Below are positions 57,257 through 64,000 of a stretch of 64,000 nt of DNA, piece after piece. Below the pieces are notes generated by a model that saw only the letters and a program-made list of their open reading frames with translations, searched no databases and was not told the origin of the DNA. The DNA is from Pseudopithomyces maydicus (Eukaryota; Ascomycota; Dothideomycetes; Pleosporales; Didymosphaeriaceae): the NCBI GenBank assembly GCA_026873275.1, contig JANTUC010000011.1, positions 1,240,001-1,304,000 on the forward strand, read 5' to 3'. The translations under genes and the position numbers were made by a program. Each line of letters begins with the position of its first letter. The first letter of the stretch is position 1.

Positions 57257-59725
57257 ATGCCCCCCATGACGCCCATGCAAGATGCTGCTGCACCCAGGCC
57301 ACCCAAATACCCAGCCGACATCGACACGTCTGTGATACTGCCCCAGCGACGAGGCTCGCCCGCCTCCTCGCTCGCGTCGCTGCCGTACCGCCGCTCCAAC
57401 ACGTCGCTGCACAAGCTGTTCGAGTCGACGGCCTCAATATCCACGTCGCGGCCCAGCTCGGGCAGCGCAACGCCGACCGCTTCGGTACTCAGCGCCACGC
57501 CCTGTCCGCAGTCTTCTCCCTGTGCTGACTTTGCGCCTGCGCATCTAGGTAGCTACTGGCTCTGTCTTCTCGCCCGGCTCGAGGCATAATGGCACAGGAA
57601 CCCCGGGCAGCCTGCCACCAGGCGTGTCGGACGAACACCGGACCCTTGTCCAACAGGCTTTTGCACCGCACGTCGTGGTCGTTGCCGATAATGACACGGA
57701 AGAGTTGATACGAGCCAAGGGACTGGAGGGAGGGTTGCTACAACTCCTGCGCCCGTTTGGAGAGTCAGTTCCTGGCAAGGTCACCATACGGGACAGTGTC
57801 GGCGCAAGCAAGAGCTATGATGACTTTGGCGTGCGCTTCGTTGGCATCAAAGAAGCCCTGGGTATCGGCAGGCCTCCTCCACAACAGGGTTCTGCCAATG
57901 GACAAGAAGAAGGCCTGGCACCACCGCGCCGCACAGGTGGAGATGTTGCACAGATTGAAGAGCTGGTCGACCGCCACTTGCAGTACTCCGAGTTTAACGC
58001 CCAGGACATGGCATCCGACTACTTCAGTCAAGGCGAGCCTTCTCTCCAAGATAGCGGAAGGTCGCCATTCCACACACTGTACCTGCGGCGACTGTTGTCA
58101 GGCCAGCCTATGGTCCCTCACGAAACATTCGCCCATCCAGTCGTTGGTGTCATCGTGACAAGCTCCCGGAGTGCAGATCCTGTCGAGCAGCTTAGGGATC
58201 TCTACAACAGACAGCACCAGGGAGACCTTCGTTTCCCGCAGTGGGTAGACGGCCTCTTCTTGCGATACTATGTTTTCATCCACGAAGAGGAGACAGGCGA
58301 CATTGCCAAATCCAATGCAACTTTCGACTCGATGAAGCGTCACTTCGGTCTCAACTGCCATCTTTTACGGCTCAAGGGTCAGCAATGTATATCGTCTGAT
58401 GACGACGCCGTACGGTTACCAACTTGCGAATGGATGTCCGCCTCAGAAGAGCTAGCAGAGATTCAGAAACGAGGTATGCACCCCCTTCTTTCCCCACACC
58501 AAAGTCCCAATGCTAACCTTCCCCTCAAGAAACCGCAGACGACATAACAGACCCCGACCCCTACATCCCCGAATCCGACGTAACCGCCATCAAAACCTTC
58601 GTCCGCGAGCTCGTCGCCCAGTCCATGATCCCCCACATGGAACGCAACATCCACACATGGAACGAGCAGGTCCTCGCCCGCCGCCGCGGCCTCTCCGGCC
58701 GCTTCATGTCCCTCTCCAAGCGCTGGACCACCTTCGGCTCCTCCCGCACAAGCTCCTCCTCCATCGCCTCCTCAAACTCAAACTACGACCCCCGCGGCTT
58801 CTACCGCCCAGACGCCCCGGAGGCCCTCATGCGCCGCCTCGCAGACTACTGCTTCATGCTGCGAGACACCAAGCTCGCGCTCAGCACCTACGAGATCCTC
58901 TGCACAGACTTCAACAACGACAAAGCGTGGCAGCACTACGCCGGCGCCGCTGAAATGGCGGCCTTCGCCGCGCTCCTGTCCCCGGCCCAAATCACAGCCA
59001 AGATCCGCACAGAGAAAATAGACGAATGGATCAAGGCCGCAGCCTACAACTACACGGACCGCCAGCGCTCGCCATCCCCCTTCTTCGCGCTCCGCACCCT
59101 CGCCCTCTCCATCGAACTCCTCCGCCTCCGCGGCATCTCCGCCACCGACGACGCCGCCCGCTGGGGCTTCCGCATCCTCGAGATGAACCTGACGGGCCCC
59201 ATCGGCGCGGCCCTCGTCACCGAGCGCATATCAGCGTGCTTTGCGATCCGGCCCGGCACGGGGACGCTCCGCCTGGGTTCCCGCCGCCGCAAAGCCGCCT
59301 TCTGGGCGATCCTCGCGGCGCAGGCCTGGTGGGCGCAGGGCAAGGCCCTGCAGGCTGAGAAGTGCGTCGACACGGCGCTGCTGCTGTACGGCGCGCAGAG
59401 CGAGGCGTCGGACGGGGCGCCCGCGCGGCTGCCGTTCCACGAGATGCAGCGCGTGGTGGATGACCTCCGGCAGCAGATTCTGGGGCTCAGGCTGACGAAT
59501 CGGGGGCTTGGGGGTGGGGGGAGCGAGGATGGGGAAGCGGAGGAGGGTGGGGAGGTGGGGAGGGGATTGCTGGTGGAGGAGGCGACGGAGACGCTGGATG
59601 CGAGCCCGAGGGCGCAGAGGAAGAGCCTTATTGGGGCGGTGGCGCCGAATATCGATGTGGGGCCGTTGTCGCCGACGTTGGAGAGGAGTCCGGAGAAGGG
59701 CGATTTGTTTGAGGGGGCGGTGTAA
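57257..59725 (+). CDS. TRAPP complex subunit Trs85/TRAPPC8 homologue
   Basis: Exons 57257-57484, 57549-58473 and 58530-59725 give 782 aa. Trs85 defines TRAPPIII, the Rab1/Ypt1 exchange complex used in autophagy and Golgi traffic. Evidence is SDEHRTLVQQAFAPHVVVVAD near the start, KEALGIG, FHTLYLRRLLSGQPMVPHETFAHPVVGVIV, LRDLYNRQHQGDLRFPQWVDGLFLRYYVFIHEEE, VRELVAQSMIPHMERNIHTWNEQVLARRRGLSGRFMSLSKRW, and FYRPDAPEALMRRLADYCFMLRDTKLALSTYEILCTDFNNDKAWQHYAGAAEMAA, all typical of the Gsg1/Trs85 family. The first 100 residues are Ser/Pro-rich and disordered. Intron 1 (57485-57548) is chosen because only it joins the Ser-rich N-terminus in phase to VATGSVFSPGSRHNG. The C-terminal 80 residues are acidic and Gly-rich. 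Confidence 0.9.
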
Positions 59726-60703
59726 TTGTAATGCCGGGGGTAGGTTGGAAATGGGGATGGAGATGGGAATGAGGATGAGGATGAGGATGATGACGAAGAT
59801 GAGGATGAGACTAGGGATGGGGCTGGATTTGGAGCCGGAATAAGGCTCGCTGCTTTTCGTGGGGTGGGAACGAGCTGAGGCTTCGTTCGGATTGGCATTG
59901 CAGTGGCGTTTGGCATTTTCGGTCGTCATCAAGATGGGGCTTGGTAGGGATACGTATATGGGGTGGAGGAAAAGGTGCAACTGGAGCGTTGCTTGCGAGG
60001 GTGTGTTGTCGAGTTCATCATGAATACATCACCGTGCATGCTTTTTCGAGACCTTGACAGTGTGTATGTATGTGTGTTTTGGGGGAGCTTTGAGGACACT
60101 GGGTTGGCTTGAGCAAGCAGTCTGTAGACTACCTACCTAGAAGGCTCACATGCATGCGTACCCGTCTCCGATCTGCAGATCAGCAGCAACACCATGCACG
60201 ACATTCAAGAGATCAAGCACACCAGGACACCATATCAAGGGAGGCAGAGACTTCGCTTCATTACCTATCTCTCGCCCGAAAAAAAAAGACAAATCATATA
60301 CGTCAAACAGACAAACAAACAATAAGCCACCAACGCCTCGCCCGAAACCCAAGACGCAAGACCCAAGCACTTTGGTGCCCTGCTCGTCCCGGCCGGCTAT
60401 GCAAAGTAACCCTTCATTCGTCAATCAATCAATCAATCAATCAGATCCGATGTGCCCATTTCCAGGGCATGCCATGCCAATGCCATGCCAATGCCGCGTG
60501 TCATGCTCGTATGCTATGCAACTGAAAGGAAGAACAAGCCCTACCGATGGATAAGGTAAGGTAAGGTAAGGTAAGATGGGTGTGGGGTGAAATGTGGAAA
60601 CAAAATATGCGCCTAAAGCTATGCAAGGTATGGGGATAGGGGTATCGTCGTGAAAAAGTGTAATGCGCGTGTTTCCATGTCACGCCTGGAGAAGGTCATA
60701 GGC
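59726..60703. other. Intergenic, convergent 3' ends, with microsatellites
   Basis: Located between TRS85 (+) and the OTU protease (-). It contains a GATGAG-type repeat (59766-59815), CAAT tetramers (60419-60441), ATGCCATGCCA repeats (60470-60493) and GTAAG repeats (60553-60577). No gene is supported. Confidence 0.5.
60553..60577. repeat. (GTAAG)n microsatellite
   Basis: Four to five tandem GTAAG/GGTAA pentamers in the intergenic region. Confidence 0.85.
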
Positions 60704-61976
60704 TCAAGCGGCCGTGGCAGTCGTCATAGTCGGTGTGGTCGGTGTAGAAGGTGCAAGCTCCGCGGCAGCCACTGGTGCCGGGGTAGAGGTCGGAAGTAGT
60801 GGTGAAGGTGCAGGTGAGGAAACTGGTGGAAGCGGAGTCGGTGGTGTGACGGTTGGTGGTGGGATAGCAGTGACGGGCGAGATAGGCTCGACAGGCTTCG
60901 CAGGCTCGACGGGCTTAACAAGCTCAATATGCTCGACAGGCTTAGTAGACTTGGCAGGCTCAGCAGACTTGACAGCCTCGGCGGCCTCAACAGGCTTGAC
61001 CGTCTCGACAGGCTCAGCAGGCTGAGGGGAATCGGTAGTCCTCAAGCAGCGCAGCTTGATAGTGAGCTTCTGCGGCTTCGCGCCCTGCTCCGAGTCGGGA
61101 ATGTCGCTCGGGGTCTGCGACAGAGTCGGACCATTAGACTCATCGGAGGAGCTCTCCGTGCACTCTGGGGTGGAGTCTGAGTCGAAGAGCGGGAGGGGCG
61201 ATCGGCGCTTGCGGGCACGCGGGACGTCGTCCTCGTCGGATCCTGAGATGCTTGGGCTCGGTCGCTTGCGGAGAGAGGTCTGGCGCGGGGTGATGTTGAC
61301 GTCGGGGACGCCTGTGTGCGGACCAGAGTTGTTGCGGACGGAGGAGTAGTGCTCCCATGTCTGCGGGGGGTCAGCTTGATGCATCGGGGAGCTGTGGGGG
61401 AGTTGCTTACGTGGTAGGCGATGTGGATCGTCTTTCTATCGTCGACGGCACCAGGCCTGTCGTACTCATAGTCGAAGCTCGGGGAGATGAGGATCGTATA
61501 GTCGGTCTGCCAGAGGCGGACATGCACATGGAAGGCGGAAGCAAAGGCCGACACCTCCATGTTATCAGCCCACTCGCCCGGCTGTCCCATCTTCTCAACG
61601 TGCTGCTCGAAGTGCCTCTGCAGCTCCTCTTCGGTGCATGCGGCAGTCTCAAGTCTAGCGGACACGGCGGCGGCAGTCTTGCGCTTGGGATTGCGGCGGA
61701 CGGTGTTCACGGTCATGTACTGGCGGTAGAAGGCGGCATGCTGCTTCATGTGCTCAATGGTCTGGGTGCGGATCTTCTCGTGCAGCTCCTGGGTGCCGTA
61801 GAGCTGGTCGGACAGGGCATTGAACAGGCAGTTGCCTTGGGCCAGCATCAGCATGGGCGGGTCAATATTTTAGGTAGCTTGCACTCACCGTCGCCCTTGA
61901 TCTGGCCGGGGTACAAGGCATTGGCTTCGAGGATGGGGAACTCGGGGGAGTTGGCGCGCGAGCGGCGGGGTGCCAT
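60704..61976 (-). CDS. OTU-family cysteine protease (deubiquitinase-like)
   Basis: Exons 61976-61889, 61835-61411 and 61360-60704 encode 389 aa. The OTU catalytic signature D-G-N-C (Asp29-Gly30-Asn31-Cys32, in KGDGNCLFNALSDQLYG) is completed across the first intron. The catalytic His lies in TWEHYSSVR (His175). Between them are LHEKIRTQTIEHMKQH, ENMEVSAFASAFHVHVRLWQTDY-type core segments and KTIHIAYH. OTU proteases remove ubiquitin chains. The C-terminal half is disordered, with acidic/basic patches (PRARKRRSP), a SSSDESNGP segment and about 50 residues of repeated EPVEx/KPVEx units, then a Pro/Thr/Ala tail. Both introns (53 and 50 nt) are GT-AG. Similar OTU proteins of this size occur in fungi; the cellular substrate is unknown. 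Confidence 0.88.
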
Positions 61977-63187
61977 TATGACAGTTGGTACTGGCGTAGG
62001 TGCGAGACTTGGGTGTATCGGTGTACAAGGGGGAAGGAACAACTGGCAAGTTTGTGGGTCATGGGTGGTCGAGGAGAGAGCTACACGGGCGGGCGATTTG
62101 CTATAAATGAGAGGGCGCGCCTCTCTCGCGCAGGTGAATGCTCCTCGCGGTGATTGTGAACGAGGCACAATAATAATCGTACTTTGCGTGACGCGAGCTG
62201 GAGCTCTCAACCCAGGATGCCGAAAGCGGCCTAGTCCGCCAAGGCAGGGGAGGAAGAGGCTTGGGGTCAAAGATGCTGGTGCTACTGCCGAAGGCGGTGG
62301 GCGGCTGGCTGTCTCAGCAAATAGCACAAGGGCAGTGGAAGCAGGAGTAGCAGAGGAGCTACGAGGAGCTCTTGGACTGTGGAGCAAAGGGCAGCGCAAA
62401 TATGCAATCAGGAAAAATTTGTGCGTACCTCGGAGCAGACGTCACAGACCACGGCTCGCGCTGGGCTTCCCGTGGTAGCGCCGCCGACGGGTGACTGGCA
62501 CGAACGCGATTCGGACTGGGCCTGTGTAGGGAGGGTAGGGTGTGAGTCTTCAAAGCACACGGGCGTGGTCGTCTGCAGAGCTGGCACGTATATGGACGGG
62601 ACCATCGACGGGAGCCTGGCAGCTGGGAGGGTCAGGCTCCAGGTAAATAAACACGCGTGTCTTGTGCTCGTGCCTGGTCAGAGAGGGACCGTCGAGCTTA
62701 GGTGCGTCTGCCCAATCAGCGCAACCGTGTTCCGATGACCCCTCCAACACCAACAGCGGTGCTCCGCCGTCCCAACACGGAGGCCTCACGTTTGTTTGTT
62801 TGTTGTCTGCAGGAGGCGGAGGAAGCGTCTGTGGGACTCTTTCATCGCGAGTGTGCAAACAGCTGCTGTCAATTTCAAATATCACCCCGCGCGCCTTCCG
62901 TCACTATTCCCATATTCACGCCCACGAGACTGACTGACAACGAGGTCATGATGGAAAGGAACCCGCGCAGTCATAGAAGAACTGCATACCCGGACTACAC
63001 ATTAAACTGCTGAGCCTTCCGTACCATTCCAACATGCCCTCTCAAAGTACCAACGGATCTCATGTTCTACAGCTTCAGCTTCGCAGCCCGCAGTTATGAA
63101 CCCGCATACACGGATTACACATTAAACTCCTGAGCCTTCCGTCCCCAAGTTCACCTGCCCTCTCCAAGCACCAACCGACCCCAGACT
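61977..63187. other. Intergenic region including partial ERG2 3'-end duplication
   Basis: 1.2 kb between the start of the OTU gene and the stop of ERG2, both on the minus strand. No gene is supported. At its right edge lies a degenerate copy of the ERG2 3' end, described separately. Confidence 0.5.
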
Positions 63188-63207
63188 CTACAGCTTCAGC
63201 TTCGCCA
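62981..63207. repeat. 120-bp imperfect tandem duplication covering the ERG2 3' end
   Basis: Two copies with a 120-bp period: about 62981-63087 and 63101-63207. Shared strings include ACACATTAAACT (62996 and 63116), CTGAGCCTTCCGT and CTACAGCTTCAGCTTCGC. The right copy contains the last codons and stop of ERG2; the left copy carries a diverged version outside the gene. Confidence 0.85.
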
Positions 63208-63889
63208 GATTCGTCACCATCTCCCGCCCCGTAATCACCACCGTCCTCCACAGCGTCGGAAAGTCCAGCGTACTCGAAAAAGCTATCCACCGTCAGCACA
63301 TTACTTCCATCACCTTCTCCTCTCCCCCTTTCAAACTTACTATCCGCAAACCCGAAAAACAGCATCGGTGGAATCCACCCCTCGCGTACTCCAGCGCCCA
63401 GGTCGTGTCCCTCATCGCATACTGCTTCACCTCGCCCCTCTTCAGCGGGTGTACGGTTCCTTGGGGGTACCGCTCCGGCTCGAACGCACCCGCCTTCCAC
63501 GCCAGCTCCTCGCCCCTCAGGATCATGAAGTAATCGTCGGCCGTGTGCCGTCCCGAGTGCCCCTCGGTGCCGATCGCAGATCCAAAAATGATCAGGTACT
63601 CGGTGATGGATGCGTGAATCAGGTGCATGGCGCCCATCGCGCCGCCTGCGTTATTGAACACCCATTCCTCGTGGAGGTTCACGTGGTTGGGGTGCGATTT
63701 GGCGAGGTGAGAGACGATGTAGTCGACCACGGCGCGGGTGTCGTTGCCGTGAGCGGCGATTGCGGATTGAGAGAGCGAGTGAAGCTCGGTTGGGTCGAAT
63801 ATGTAGAATTTCTCGAGGTGGCCTTCGAGCATGTACATGATGGATGCGATGGCCGCGACCACTGCGCCCAGGAAGGTGAGGATACGCAT
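63188..63889 (-). CDS. ERG2: C-8 sterol isomerase (frame broken once)
   Basis: Exons 63889-63341 and 63282-63188 with a 58-nt intron; 214 aa when repaired. The enzyme moves the ring B double bond from C8 to C7 in ergosterol synthesis, in the endoplasmic reticulum, and belongs to the ERG2/sigma-1 receptor family. It starts with one membrane helix (MRILTFLGAVVAAIASIMYML), then FYIFDPTELHSLSQSAIAAH, HVNLHEEWVFNNAGGAMGAMHLIHASITEYLIIFGSAIGTEGHSGRHTADDYFMILRGEE, PGTVHPLKRG-type and MRDTTWALEYARGWIPPMLFFGFAD motifs, and ends WRTVVITGREMVTNLAKLKL. The length is normal for the family. The frame breaks at the C4 run 63378-63381, between EYARG and WIPPML; one added base repairs it and the exon phases then agree. 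It is the target pathway of morpholine-type antifungals. Confidence 0.9.
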
Positions 63890-64000
63890 GGTTGTCTCAC
63901 TAGGAAGTGATAGAAAGAGGGGTGAAGGACTAGAGAGTGAGTGCTGAAGTGAATGAGACAAGTTCATAATGATATATTTCACCTAGAAATATATCGTGAG
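63890..64000. other. ERG2 upstream region (window edge)
   Basis: 111 bp of 5' flank of ERG2 running to the window edge. It contains GATATATTTC and an inverted GAAATATATC (63971-63995), a short palindromic AT element. Confidence 0.5.

Noticed and set aside
63075..63340. Read-through extension of ERG2 (SKFERGRGEG...)
   Set aside because: The frame crosses a clear GTAAG...GATAG intron; splicing gives the conserved WRTVVITGREMVTNLAKL ending.
1..64000. Novel defence system, CRISPR array, integrated virus or intact transposon
   Set aside because: No regular spacer repeats, no integrase, reverse transcriptase or transposase motifs, and no long terminal or inverted repeats were found; the gene set is ordinary fungal nuclear content.

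Overview
The window is nuclear DNA from a filamentous ascomycete (Pezizomycotina). Genes are dense, lie on both strands, and carry many short GT-AG introns (mostly 43-105 nt) with CTAAC/CTGAC branch sites. A single dispersed 5S rRNA gene, a gephyrin-type molybdenum cofactor gene and GPI-anchored wall proteins fit that group. Dothideomycetes is my best guess, but that is inference and nothing here is diagnostic to species. There is no operon, CRISPR array, phage or intact transposon.

Layout: 1-5 kb holds a GPI-anchored GH79 glucuronidase and a small disordered protein. 5.9-12.6 kb holds a large disordered protein and a divergent pair of respiratory genes (ATP synthase subunit f and the NDUFS4-type complex I subunit). 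13-24 kb holds a nuclear-looking protein, a secreted SGNH esterase, a coiled acidic protein and an Alr4036-type FMN-binding protein, followed by a 4-kb gene-free stretch. 28-38.3 kb is a housekeeping block: DNA polymerase delta subunit 3, tubulin cofactor D, a 5S rRNA gene, a TM2 protein, TFIIA gamma and V-ATPase subunit c''. 38.6-53.4 kb is more accessory: the cnxE-like MoCo gene, a small secreted cysteine-rich protein, an Hsp70-like ATPase, a single-pass membrane protein, a STAND-N-terminus-like protein, an EamA/TMEM42-like transporter, a Gln/Tyr-rich protein and a GPI-anchored glycoprotein. 53.8-63.9 kb holds a CCA-adding enzyme fused to a Tti2-like domain, Trs85/TRAPPC8, an OTU protease and ERG2 sterol isomerase.

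Four divergent pairs share short promoters: ATP17/NDUFS4 (245 bp), POLD3/TBCD (202 bp), TOA2/VMA16 (334 bp) and CCA1/TRS85 (360 bp).

The reading frames of at least eight genes are broken at about 16 places, and every break is repaired by adding a base, mostly in short homopolymers. The one-directional pattern looks like consensus errors from a homopolymer-prone sequencing technology rather than gene death, so these genes are annotated as probably functional with a broken frame in this sequence. Other genes are intact after splicing, with exon lengths that sum to whole codons.
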